The notes: generated from the letters alone by a model not told the origin. A stretch of DNA of 64,000 bases from Pseudomonas sp. MWU13-2100 (GCF_023242365.1 NZ_JALLIX010000030.1:16785-80784); one strand, 5' to 3'. Numbered from the stretch's first letter, positions 36,024-45,048 are shown. A program made the numbers and translations.

Positions 36024-36120
36024 GAAAACAGCGCGCGAAGGGCCGGCCGAAAAAGGGGGGCGCGGATTATAGCGGAAATTGCTCAAGGTTTAACCAGTTA
36101 TTGTGCAGATGGTTTTTGTC

Positions 36121-36166
36121 GCACCAAAACAGGTCGCCATCGATTATTTTAGACCCATAATGGTGC
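36121..36166 (+). promoter_or_regulatory. Candidate NtrC sites upstream of glnA
   Basis: Two imperfect sites on the GCACC-N5-GGTGC pattern: GCACC-AAAAC-AGGTC (36121-36135, left half perfect) and GACCC-ATAAT-GGTGC (36152-36166, right half perfect). They lie about 75-120 bp before the sigma-54 promoter, a normal enhancer distance. Individually weak; position and pairing add support. Confidence 0.5.
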
Positions 36167-36239
36167 AACGAATGCCCGGAAATTCTCCTATGCTCGCTGC
36201 AACGCGTGAGATTGGGGCAAAAAACCCATCACGGGGCAC

Positions 36240-36255
36240 TGGCATGCAATTTGCT
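36240..36255 (+). promoter_or_regulatory. Sigma-54 promoter of glnA
   Basis: TGGCATGCAATTTGCT: GG and GC are exactly ten bases apart with a good TTGC -12 box, about 100 bp before the glnA ATG. This is the expected nitrogen-regulated glnA promoter. Confidence 0.8.
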
Positions 36256-36354
36256 CTCTTGTGAGGCAGGTTGCCATGGCCGATATTCGCGCCGGCATCA
36301 CCACTCTTTCAGGGCTAACTCCACTACCCAGCCCGAAGCCACCCGGAGGACACC

Positions 36355-37761
36355 ATGTCGAAGTCGGTTCAACTCATCAAAGATCATGACGTTAAATGGA
36401 TTGATCTGCGCTTCACTGACACCAAAGGTACTCAGCACCACGTAACCATGCCGGCCCGTGATGCACTGGATGACGAATTCTTCGAAATCGGCAAAATGTT
36501 CGACGGCTCCTCCATCTCCGGCTGGAAAGGCATCGAAGCCTCCGACATGATCCTGATGCCGGACGACAGCACCGCCGTACTCGACCCGTTCACCGAAGAG
36601 CCGACCCTGATCCTGGTCTGCGACGTGATCGAGCCTTCGACCATGCAGGGCTACGACCGCGACCCCCGTGCGATCGCCCGTCGCGCCGAGGAATACCTGA
36701 AGTCCACCGGTATCGGTGACACCGCTTTCTTCGGTCCGGAGCCTGAGTTCTTCATCTTCGACTCGGTCAAGTTCAAGTCCGACATCTCCGGCTCCATGTT
36801 CAAGATCTTCTCCGAACAAGGTTCGTGGATGTCCGACCAGGATGTGGAAGGCGGTAACAAGGGCCACCGTCCAGGTATCAAAGGCGGCTACTTCCCGGTA
36901 CCACCGTTCGACCACGACCACGAAATCCGTACCTCCATGTGCAACGCACTGGAAGAGATGGGCCAGACCGTCGAAGTTCACCACCACGAAGTGGCGACTG
37001 CCGGCCAGAACGAAATCGGCGTGAAATTCAACACCCTGGTTGCCAAGGCTGACGAAGTCCAGACCCTGAAGTACTGCGTACACAACGTGGCGGATGCCTA
37101 CGGCCGTACCGCGACCTTCATGCCAAAACCGCTGTACGGCGATAACGGCTCGGGTATGCACGTGCACATGTCCATCTCCAAAGATGGCAAGAACACCTTC
37201 GCCGGCGAAGGTTATGCCGGCCTGTCCGACACCGCCCTGTACTTCATCGGCGGTATCATCAAGCACGGCAAGGCCCTGAACGGCTTCACCAACCCGTCGA
37301 CCAACTCCTACAAGCGTCTGGTCCCAGGTTTCGAAGCTCCAGTAATGCTGGCCTACTCGGCGCGTAACCGTTCCGCCTCGATCCGTATTCCTTACGTCAA
37401 CAGCCCCAAGGCTCGTCGTATCGAAGCACGCTTCCCGGATCCGGCTGCCAACCCTTACCTGGCCTTCGCCGCGCTGATGATGGCCGGCCTGGACGGCATC
37501 CAGAACAAGATCCACCCTGGCGATGCCGCTGACAAAAACCTGTATGACCTGCCGCCTGAAGAGGCCAAGGAAATCCCACAGGTTTGCGGTAGCCTGAAAG
37601 AAGCCCTGGAAGAGCTGGACAAAGGTCGTGCATTCCTGACCAAAGGCGGCGTATTCAGCGACGACTTCATCGATGCCTACATCGAGCTGAAAAGCGAAGA
37701 AGAAATCAAGGTCCGCACCTTCGTACACCCACTGGAATACGAGCTGTACTACAGCTGCTGA
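36355..37761 (+). CDS. glnA: Glutamine synthetase type I
   Basis: ATP-dependent condensation of glutamate and ammonia; dodecameric, cytoplasmic. 468 residues. Signatures: MFDGSSISGWKGIEASDM, NGSGMHVHMS and KPLYGDNGSGMH; the adenylylation tyrosine is Tyr397 in KNLYDLPPEE (codon at 37543), so GlnE control is expected. A strong codon bias toward a few codons fits high expression. A sigma-54 promoter lies upstream and a Rho-independent terminator downstream, so it is monocistronic and separated from ntrBC by five genes' length of DNA. Confidence 0.98.
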   Translation: MSKSVQLIKDHDVKWIDLRFTDTKGTQHHVTMPARDALDDEFFEIGKMFDGSSISGWKGIEASDMILMPDDSTAVLDPFTEEPTLILVCDVIEPSTMQGYDRDPRAIARRAEEYLKSTGIGDTAFFGPEPEFFIFDSVKFKSDISGSMFKIFSEQGSWMSDQDVEGGNKGHRPGIKGGYFPVPPFDHDHEIRTSMCNALEEMGQTVEVHHHEVATAGQNEIGVKFNTLVAKADEVQTLKYCVHNVADAYGRTATFMPKPLYGDNGSGMHVHMSISKDGKNTFAGEGYAGLSDTALYFIGGIIKHGKALNGFTNPSTNSYKRLVPGFEAPVMLAYSARNRSASIRIPYVNSPKARRIEARFPDPAANPYLAFAALMMAGLDGIQNKIHPGDAADKNLYDLPPEEAKEIPQVCGSLKEALEELDKGRAFLTKGGVFSDDFIDAYIELKSEEEIKVRTFVHPLEYELYYSC

Positions 37762-37791
37762 TCCAGTCGCGCTCGCGCAAGCGGCGTAACG

Positions 37792-37816
37792 AAAGGCCAC
37801 CTTCGGGTGGCCTTTT
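37792..37816 (+). terminator. Rho-independent terminator of glnA
   Basis: AAAGGCCACC-TTCG-GGTGGCCTTTTT, a stable stem with a UUCG tetraloop 30 bp after the stop codon. Confidence 0.95.
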
Positions 37817-37966
37817 TCATGGGCAGGAATCGAGATTTCTTGAAACGCTTGAAGACTGGCAGGACAGCGCGACGCGGCGTTAACTATGGATTCCCGACCT
37901 TGCGACGGGAACCACAGGCACCGCGCCTGGCGCGCGGTACAAGGACGTTAACCTGGAACCCGACAC

Positions 37967-38353
37967 ATGACCTCGATCTCGACACCCGTGGCACAAACCC
38001 CACCTGCCCCTTCAGCCCAGGTACTACTACGCAGCACCTGCTCCTGGGACGGTACGCCTTATGAACGCTATCCCAAGGGAGCACCGGAACTGACCTTGCT
38101 GCAGGTCAATATTCCGGCTGACACCGAATTGGGCTGGCACATCCATCCGATTCCCAGCGCCGCCTACATCCTCTGCGGCGAAGTGTGGGTGGAGACCCGG
38201 GAAGGCGGTCACAACACGCTATTGAAACAGGGCGACACAATAGCGGCCCTGGTCAACATCCAGCATCGCGCCCGCACTGGCGCGGTTCCGGTGGACCTGT
38301 TGGTGTTCTATGCCGGCAGCGAGGGCATGGCGCTCTCGGAGTCGAACCCTTGA
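37967..38353 (+). CDS. Small cupin-domain protein
   Basis: 128 residues. A single cupin barrel: LGWHIHPIPSAAYILCGEVWV gives the two histidines and distal Glu-like position of cupin motif 1, and LLKQGDTIAALVNIQHRARTG gives motif 2 with its His. The metal ligands are thus present, but the substrate cannot be told. The start ATG at 37967 follows a weak ribosome site; a sequence TTAACCTGGAACCC precedes it. Monocistronic between glnA and a REP element. Confidence 0.8.
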   Translation: MTSISTPVAQTPPAPSAQVLLRSTCSWDGTPYERYPKGAPELTLLQVNIPADTELGWHIHPIPSAAYILCGEVWVETREGGHNTLLKQGDTIAALVNIQHRARTGAVPVDLLVFYAGSEGMALSESNP

Positions 38354-38403
38354 CCCCTTAATGCAGGAACCCAGGACCAGCAATTTGCAGCCGAGCACGG
38401 CCT

Positions 38404-38522
38404 TGTGGCGCGCTCGGCTGCGCAGCAGCCGTAAAACCATAGTCCAGTTATATCCGATACACCGTGATTACAGGTTTTTGGGGTCGCTTCGCGACCCAGC
38501 GCGGGCAAGCCCGCTCGCCACA
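38404..38522. repeat. REP-type composite element
   Basis: Ends TGTGGCG (38404) and CGCCACA (to 38522) with internal palindromes GCTGCGCAGCAGC and GGTCGCTTCGCGACC. It belongs to the same family as the element at 18813. The rest of the gap 38354-38666 shows nothing else. Confidence 0.8.
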
Positions 38523-38666
38523 AGATCGTGCCCGGCTACAAATAGCCTTAACTGAACAACATTGGGACACGCCCAGATTTTTTTCATGAAAAGAAACTGG
38601 CGCCTGCCTGCGCTTGTGACGTTTACTCAGCCCCCTGTGCCCACCCCTCCGGACGAAGCTCGCTCC

Positions 38667-39236
38667 ATGTACCTGACAAAACGCCTTGCCAGCCCGCTGC
38701 TGCTCATCCTCCTCAGCACCGGCGCCTTCGCCGAAACCCCGAAGCCCACAGCCGCCCCCGCGTCCCTGGCGCCCTTGCTCCAGGCCGTGAGCGAGCGCCT
38801 GGAGATCGCCGATCAGGTCGCCCTGACCAAATGGGATAGCGGCAAACCGATCCAGGACAGTCCGCGCGAACAGCAAGTCATCGCCAATGCCGCGCAACAG
38901 GCCGCTACTTATCAGCTCAATCCTGAAGACGTGAGCCAATTCCTCGCCGCCCAGATCGAAGCCAACAAACTGGTGCAATACGCCCTGCTGGCCAAGTGGC
39001 ACGCCGCCGGCAAGGCCCCGACCATCGCCCGACCCGACCTGGTGAAGCAGATCCGCCCGGCACTCGACCGCCTGCAAGCCCGTCTGCTGCAACATTACGC
39101 GGCCTTTGCCGCCTCCCGGCAGGACCCGCAGTGCCCGACCTGGCTGGCCCAGGAGCGCAAGGCCCTGAGCACCGACAAGATCCATGACCTGGCGTTGATT
39201 CGCGCCGTGGGCGAGTTATGCCTCAACGGGCGCTGA
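38667..39236 (+). CDS. Periplasmic chorismate mutase (AroQ gamma class)
   Basis: 189 residues from the ATG at 38667 (MYLTKRLASPLLLILLSTGAFA), a Sec signal peptide with cleavage after AFA. The mature part is all-helical: APLLQAVSERLEIADQVALTKWDSGKPIQDSPREQQVI matches the chorismate-mutase helix with its Arg, Lys and Asp positions, followed by FLAAQIEANKLVQYALLAKW (the ExxK-type second catalytic segment). It converts chorismate to prephenate outside the cytoplasm; the purpose of the exported enzyme is uncertain. The following gene starts 83 bp later on the same strand. Confidence 0.87.
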   Translation: MYLTKRLASPLLLILLSTGAFAETPKPTAAPASLAPLLQAVSERLEIADQVALTKWDSGKPIQDSPREQQVIANAAQQAATYQLNPEDVSQFLAAQIEANKLVQYALLAKWHAAGKAPTIARPDLVKQIRPALDRLQARLLQHYAAFAASRQDPQCPTWLAQERKALSTDKIHDLALIRAVGELCLNGR

Positions 39237-39319
39237 AGCCGTTGAAGGTTGTGCTCTATGCTGACACCCTGAAGCATCTGGGCGGGATGTCACCGCCAGG
39301 ACCATTATCGGGAGCGCCC

Positions 39320-39859
39320 ATGGGTCGAAGCCTTCTCTTGCTGTTAGTGGCTGTCGCCTTGCCGGCCGCCGCACAGATCTACAAGTACACCGATGCCAAC
39401 GGCAACACGGCCTATAGCAACCAGCCGCCCGACGGCACCACCGCGCAGACCGTGGAACTGCCGCCGCTCAACAGCGTGGGCCTGCAGCAGTCGAACACGC
39501 TGCCAATCCCCACGCCGGCGACACCCGCACCAGTGACCTCGACGGCGACATCAGCCACTACTGGCGCGGCCTACAGCACCCTGGAGCTGACGGACATCCC
39601 GACCCAGGAAGCCCTGCGCGCCAACAACGGCACCTTTACCGTCGGCGTGAAGATGGAGCCACGCCTGCAACGCCAGCACCTGCTACGCCTGGTACTGGAC
39701 GGTGCGCCCTACGGCCAGCCGAGCAATGTGCCACGCCTGCAACTGGTGAATATCGACCGCGGCGACCACACCCTCGGCGTCCAGGTCCTGGCGGGCGAAC
39801 AGGTCGTGCAGCAAAGCGCCCTCGTGCCCTTTACCGTCCAGCGGGTGCACAAGCCTTGA
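39320..39859 (+). CDS. DUF4124 domain secreted protein (first of a pair)
   Basis: 179 residues from the ATG at 39320, with GGGAG six bases upstream. A signal peptide MGRSLLLLLVAVALPAAA precedes the DUF4124 motif QIYKYTDANGNTAYSNQPP. A Pro/Thr-rich linker leads to a second domain (NNGTFTVGVKMEPRLQRQHLLRLVLDG, VNIDRGDHTLGVQVL) that looks like an Ig-like beta sandwich. Paralogous to the next gene throughout. Function unknown. Confidence 0.87.
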   Translation: MGRSLLLLLVAVALPAAAQIYKYTDANGNTAYSNQPPDGTTAQTVELPPLNSVGLQQSNTLPIPTPATPAPVTSTATSATTGAAYSTLELTDIPTQEALRANNGTFTVGVKMEPRLQRQHLLRLVLDGAPYGQPSNVPRLQLVNIDRGDHTLGVQVLAGEQVVQQSALVPFTVQRVHKP

Positions 39860-39866
39860 GTCCCTC

Positions 39867-40499
39867 ATGATTCGAGCTTTCGTCCACCTGCTGCCGCTGC
39901 TCCTGACGCTCTGCGCCGGCTCGGCGCTGGCCGATATCTATACCTACATCGACAGCCAGGGCAATCGGGTCTTCACCGACCAGCACCGTGCCGGCGCCAA
40001 AGCGGTACCGCTGCCGCCGGTCAATCGCCTGTCGCTGACACCGGCCCCCCCCCGGCCTTCACCCGCCACACCGGAAAAGCCCAAGGTCCAGCCGATCGCC
40101 CATTACCAGATGCTACGCATCCTGGTGCCGGACCCCGATGCCACCCTGCGCAGCACCGAAGGCAACCTGATCGTCAGCGTCACCAGTGAGCCCGGCCTGA
40201 TGCCCGGTCATACCTATCGCCTGCTGCTGGACGGCAAGCCCACCGCGGCGCCCGGCCCCAGCCCGGTGTTCGCCTTGAACAATATCGACCGCGGCAGCCA
40301 CCAGCTCGCGGTGGAAATCCTCGACGACCAAGGTCGGATCGCCGAACGCACAGCCAATCAACCCTTCCACATGGTGCGTATCTCGCTGGCGCAGAAACGC
40401 CAGGCCAACCCCTGCCAGATGGCCGACTACGGCCAACGACCGGAATGCCCGCTGGCGGATAAGCCCAAGGAAGAAAGCAGCATTTTGCCGTTCTTCTGA
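39867..40499 (+). CDS. DUF4124 domain secreted protein (second of a pair)
   Basis: 210 residues starting MIRAFVHLLPLLLTLCAGSALA, a signal peptide, then the DUF4124 motif DIYTYIDSQGNRVFTDQHR, a Pro-rich linker, and an Ig-like domain with LIVSVTSEPGLMPGHTYRLLLDG and LNNIDRGSHQLAVEIL that aligns with the first copy. A C-terminal extension has Cys residues (NPCQMADYGQRPECP). It starts seven bases after the first copy, so both form one unit just upstream of ntrB. Confidence 0.87.
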   Translation: MIRAFVHLLPLLLTLCAGSALADIYTYIDSQGNRVFTDQHRAGAKAVPLPPVNRLSLTPAPPRPSPATPEKPKVQPIAHYQMLRILVPDPDATLRSTEGNLIVSVTSEPGLMPGHTYRLLLDGKPTAAPGPSPVFALNNIDRGSHQLAVEILDDQGRIAERTANQPFHMVRISLAQKRQANPCQMADYGQRPECPLADKPKEESSILPFF

Positions 40500-40514
40500 T
40501 CAACGCCCTTCAGA

Positions 40515-40529
40515 GCACCATCTTGGTGC
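40515..40529 (+). promoter_or_regulatory. NtrC binding site upstream of ntrBC
   Basis: GCACC-ATCTT-GGTGC is a perfect NtrC palindrome (consensus GCACC-N5-GGTGC), flanked by A and A. It lies about 145 bp before the sigma-54 element of ntrB. Confidence 0.85.
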
Positions 40530-40657
40530 ACTAAACTGCACACCTACCCGAACCAAATCCCATTTTGGTTCGAAAGTACCCGTCATATCTGGCAGAACGC
40601 CACTCAATCGAGCCTGAAACGCCCATTTCAGGCAATTCGCGCTTCTTTTCGGAGCCT

Positions 40658-40673
40658 TGGTTTGTTTTTTGCA
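40658..40673 (+). promoter_or_regulatory. Sigma-54-like promoter of ntrBC
   Basis: TGGTTTGTTTTTTGCA keeps the GG/GC ten-base spacing, the conserved G at position 7 and a TTGCA -12 box; the -24 box departs from TGGCAC. With the perfect NtrC site upstream it suggests autoregulated ntrBC transcription. A nine-base inverted repeat (CGAACCAAA/TTTGGTTCG) near 40549-40572 lies between the two. Confidence 0.6.
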
Positions 40674-40750
40674 TTTTCCTTGTATCGGCGCCTTGTTCGC
40701 GCGCGCAAATCGGGACCGGCCCCGTTTGCCATGCTCCAAAAGAGGTCCCC

Positions 40751-41832
40751 ATGACCATCAGCGACGCCCTGCACAGACTGTTACTCGATAACCTGACCAC
40801 CGCTACCATCCTGCTCAACGCCGATTTGCGCCTGGAGTACATGAACCCGGCGGCGGAAATGCTCCTGGCCATCAGCGGCCAGCGCAGCCATGGCCAGTTC
40901 ATCAGCGAGCTGTTCACCGAGTCGGTCGAAGCCTTGAACTCCCTGCGCCAGGCCGTGGAGCAGGCGCACCCGTTCACCAAACGCGAAGCCATGCTCACCG
41001 CGCTGACCGGCCAGACCCTGACCGTCGACTACGCCGTGACCCCGATTCTCAGCCAGGGCGAGACCCTGCTGCTGCTGGAAGTGCACCCGCGTGACCGCCT
41101 GCTGCGGATCACCAAGGAAGAAGCGCAGTTGTCCAAGCAGGAAACCACCAAGATGCTGGTGCGCGGCCTGGCCCACGAGATCAAGAACCCCCTCGGCGGG
41201 ATTCGCGGTGCCGCACAGTTGCTGGCCCGCGAGTTGCCGGAAGAAAGCCTGAAGGACTACACCAACGTCATCATCGAAGAGGCCGATCGTCTGCGTAACC
41301 TGGTAGACCGCATGCTCGGCTCGAACAAGCTGCCGTCCCTGGCGCTGACCAACGTCCACGAAGTCCTGGAGCATGTCAGCAGCCTGGTGGAAGCCGAGAG
41401 CCAGGGCTGCATCAATCTGGTGCGTGACTACGATCCGAGTATTCCCGATGTACTGATCGACCGTGAACAGATGATCCAGGCCGTGCTCAATATCGTGCGC
41501 AACGCGATGCAGGCCATCAGCAGCCAGAACGAGCTGCGCCTGGGCCGCATCAGCCTGCGCACCCGGGCGATCCGCCAGTTCACCATCGGCCATGTGCGCC
41601 ATCGCCTGGTGACCAAGATCGAGATCACCGACAACGGCCCGGGGATTCCCGCCGAGCTGCAGGAAACCATCTTCTATCCCATGGTCAGCGGCCGCCCGGA
41701 CGGTACCGGGCTGGGCCTGGCCATTACCCAGAACATCATCAGCCAGCACCAGGGCCTGATCGAGTGTGAGAGCCACCCTGGCCACACCACGTTCTCGATC
41801 TTTCTGCCACTGGAACAAGGAGCCACATCGAC

Positions 41833-41836
<4 letters not shown>
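40751..41836 (+). CDS. ntrB: Nitrogen sensor histidine kinase NtrB
   Basis: 361 residues from the ATG at 40751 (MTISDALHRLLLDNL), preceded by AGAGG. Order: PAS domain (about 10-110), H box RGLAHEIKNPLGGIRGAAQLL with phospho-His142, N box NIVRNAMQAI, G1 ITDNGPGIPAEL and G2 DGTGLGLAI. It is cytoplasmic with no TM. It phosphorylates NtrC when nitrogen is short and is switched by PII. Stop and ntrC start overlap by four bases. Confidence 0.97.
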
Positions 41837-43269
<1,433 letters not shown>

Positions 43270-43285
43270 TCCGTCGCTTCAAGCC

Positions 43286-43319
43286 AAACCCTCTACAGCC
43301 CGGCTGTAGAGGGTTTTTT
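43286..43319 (+). terminator. Rho-independent terminator of ntrBC
   Basis: AACCCTCTACAG-CCCG-CTGTAGAGGGTTTTTT, directly after the ntrC stop. The RNA gene downstream therefore needs its own promoter. Confidence 0.95.
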
Positions 43320-43360
43320 ATCGCCCCGCAAACGGCTGGGTGTTACGCGGCCTCTTGTAG

Positions 43361-43438
43361 ATAGCGGCTTGCCGGCGATGACGTCCGCAAGATCGATGCA
43401 AACCTGACTGGCCTCATCGCCGGCAAGCCGGCTCTCAC
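43361..43438. repeat. REP-type element pair
   Basis: Inverted arms GCGGCTTGCCGGCGATGA (43364-43381) and TCATCGCCGGCAAGCCGGCT (43414-43433). Confidence 0.8.
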
Positions 43439-43582
43439 AATAGAGAGCCGTGCACCACGGCAATGCGTCTTGAACCGCTATCGAGCAGCCAACCAGGCCA
43501 CGCAGACCTCACCCGTATTTTCCTGCCCCATCGGAAAGGCCCCATATTCCGGGGCTTCCAGACACATTTTGAAAATTATCGA

Positions 43583-43597
43583 GGCAATCATTGGTGC
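43583..43597 (+). promoter_or_regulatory. Candidate NtrC half-sites upstream of the RNA array
   Basis: GGCAA-TCATT-GGTGC has a perfect right half; a second perfect left half TGCACCA lies at 43451-43457 inside the palindrome CCGTG-CAC-CACGG. Both are single good halves, so only moderate support. Confidence 0.45.
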
Positions 43598-43609
43598 TTA
43601 TCAAAAAAC

Positions 43610-43625
43610 TGGCACGCGCCCTGCA
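43610..43625 (+). promoter_or_regulatory. Sigma-54 promoter of the NrsZ-like RNA
   Basis: TGGCACGCGCCCTGCA matches the consensus TGGCACG-N4-TTGCW at every fixed position except one (C for T in the -12 box), with exact spacing. It is on the plus strand and the predicted start is about 43635-43638, immediately before the stem-loop array. Confidence 0.85.
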
Positions 43626-43636
43626 ATAACCCCAGT

Positions 43637-44023
43637 ACCACCCAGTTTTGGGGACCCTGATACAGGCAGGTCAGGACTCCCCTTCTTTACACCGGAACTC
43701 ATACCGCTCATAGCGACGAGTCCCAAAACGCTTTTGGGAACCCTGGTACAGGCAGGCCGGGACTTCCCTTCTTTACACCAGGACTCACACCGCTCACAGC
43801 GACGAGTCCAGATGCTTTCGGGGACCCTGGTACAGGCAGGCCGGGACTCCCCTTCTTTATACCGGGACTCATACCGCTCACAGCGACGAGCCCCAAAACG
43901 CTTTGGGGAACCCTGATACAGGCAGGTCAGGACTTCCCTCTTTAACACCCGGACTCGCAGCAACGAATCCGACAGTAGTTCCGGGAGCTTCGGTACAGGC
44001 AGGCCGCAGATTCCCTCTTTTAT
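43637..44023 (+). ncRNA. nrsZ: Modular nitrogen-regulated small RNA, NrsZ-like, five modules
   Basis: Five tandem units (period 86, 84, 86, 77 bp) each fold into a hairpin with the invariant ten-base loop TACAGGCAGG at 43661, 43747, 43831, 43917 and 43994. The inner stem alternates CCTGA/TCAGG (units 1, 4) and CCTGG/CCGGG (units 2, 3), and the outer stem GGGG/CCCC or GGGAA/TTCCC. These paired changes show RNA-level selection. Between units lie a second hairpin GGACTC..CGCT-CAC-AGCG..GAGTCC (43781-43809) and, at two junctions, TCCCAAAA-CGC-TTTTGGGA. The last hairpin is followed by TCTTTTATT, a plausible terminator. P. aeruginosa NrsZ lies downstream of ntrC, is NtrC/RpoN dependent and is built of processed stem-loop modules, so homology is likely by position, promoter and architecture. 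The 5' and 3' ends are estimates. Confidence 0.85.
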
Positions 44024-44460
44024 TCCTCGCGGAGATTGATCGCCAATCTCCAGCGCCCGTCCACCTTCGCACCGGCCCATTCGCCGTGCAACGGACGCGC
44101 CGCCAGCAACGTCAGCAGCAACCCCTTGTCACTCAAGCGCACACGCCAGTTGGCATCCTTGCCGGCCACCTGCAAGTGACCGTTCTGCGCCTTGCCCTCG
44201 GCGTCGAACAGCAGCGCCACCGTACCGTCGACCTCTTCGCCATGCACCTTGGGCTCGGCACTGAACCACAGCACCACCCCTTCGGGCACCACTTCAACCT
44301 GCTGCAACTCCAGGGGCTGGGGCGCGGTCAGGCGACCGATCATCAGACCGACCATCAAGCCGACAATCGCCAGCGATCCCAACACCCGCGGCAATAGCTT
44401 CGATCGCGGGTCCTCTTCGGGGGTAGAATGCTGCCCATCTTCATCTTCGGAGCCGTGCAT
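44020..44460 (-). CDS. Hypothetical single-span membrane protein
   Basis: 146 residues: an acidic N-terminus (MHGSEDEDGQHSTPEED), one TM helix (LLPRVLGSLAIVGLMVGLMIGRL, about 22-44), and a beta-rich periplasmic part of about 100 residues (VVPEGVVLWFSAEPKVHGEEVDGTVALLF). A start with AAGGA-like sequence lies within trmL. Its ATG overlaps that of trmL on the other strand by two bases, and its stop abuts the 3' end of the RNA array. Not recognised as a named family. Confidence 0.78.
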   Translation of the reverse strand: MHGSEDEDGQHSTPEEDPRSKLLPRVLGSLAIVGLMVGLMIGRLTAPQPLELQQVEVVPEGVVLWFSAEPKVHGEEVDGTVALLFDAEGKAQNGHLQVAGKDANWRVRLSDKGLLLTLLAARPLHGEWAGAKVDGRWRLAINLREE

Positions 44461-44914
44461 GTTTCACGTCATCCTTTTTCAACCAGAAATTCCGCCGAAC
44501 ACCGGCAACATTATCAGGCTGTGCGCCAACAGCGGCTGCCACCTGCATTTGATCGAGCCCATCGGTTTTGAAATGGACGACAAGCGCTTGCGCCGCGCCG
44601 GCCTCGACTATCACGAGTACGCCACGCTCAAGACCCACGCCGACCTCGCCAGTTGCCTGGAAAGCCTCGGCCACCCGCGCCTGTTCGCCTTCACCACCAA
44701 GGGTTCGCGGCTGTTCCACGATGCGCGCTTCGCCGAAGGTGACGCGTTTCTCTTCGGCCCGGAAAGCCGTGGCCTGCCGGCCGAGGTGCTCGACGCCCTG
44801 CCCGGCGAACAACGCCTGCGCCTGCCGATGCGCGAAGGCTGCCGCAGCCTGAACCTGTCCAACACCGTGGCGGTGGCGGTCTACGAAGGCTGGCGCCAGT
44901 TGGGTTTTGCCTGA
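44459..44914 (+). CDS. trmL: tRNA (cytidine/uridine-34 2'-O)-methyltransferase
   Basis: Methylates the wobble ribose of tRNA-Leu isoacceptors using SAM. 151 residues, the minimal SPOUT (TrmH-family) fold. Motif 1 PEIPPNTGNIIRLCANSG, motif 2 LFGPESRGLP, and motif 3 RSLNLSNTVAVAVYE form the trefoil knot. The start has GGAG five to eight bases upstream within the terminal codons of nothing else, and a terminator follows directly. Confidence 0.95.
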   Translation: MFHVILFQPEIPPNTGNIIRLCANSGCHLHLIEPIGFEMDDKRLRRAGLDYHEYATLKTHADLASCLESLGHPRLFAFTTKGSRLFHDARFAEGDAFLFGPESRGLPAEVLDALPGEQRLRLPMREGCRSLNLSNTVAVAVYEGWRQLGFA

Positions 44915-44934
44915 AAACCAGGCTCCACCTGAAC

Positions 44935-44963
44935 AAAAAAAGCGCCGGACAGGCGCTTTTTTT
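44935..44963 (+). terminator. Rho-independent terminator of trmL
   Basis: AAAAAAAGCGCC-GGACA-GGCGCTTTTTTT; also readable in the minus direction because of the A run. Confidence 0.93.
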
Positions 44964-44964
44964 C

Positions 44965-45048
44965 TGTGGGGGCCGGCTTGCCGGCGATGAGGCCTGTCAG
45001 CCTTGCATTGCCTGATCGAGCGCTATCGCCAGCAAGCCGGCTCCTGCA
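44965..45048. repeat. REP-type element pair
   Basis: Arms GGGGGCCGGCTTGCCGGCGA (from 44968) and TCGCCAGCAAGCCGGCTCCT (to 45045), between trmL and the end of secB. Confidence 0.75.

Noticed and set aside
36298..37800. 500-codon minus-strand frame opposite glnA
   Set aside because: Antisense to a gene with complete glutamine synthetase motifs; no start signals.
37807..38064. 85-codon frame between glnA and the cupin gene
   Set aside because: It begins inside the glnA terminator, has no ribosome site and overlaps the cupin start.
43637..44023. CRISPR array
   Set aside because: The repeats are long (about 85 bp), contiguous and without unique spacers; no cas genes are present.
43601..44080. 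Minus-strand repetitive peptide (SGMSPGVKKGSPGLPVPGSPK-type) in the repeat array
   Set aside because: Module spacing of 86, 84, 86 and 77 bp breaks the frame between copies, and the variation follows RNA stem pairing rather than codon constraints. The promoter and structure support a plus-strand RNA.
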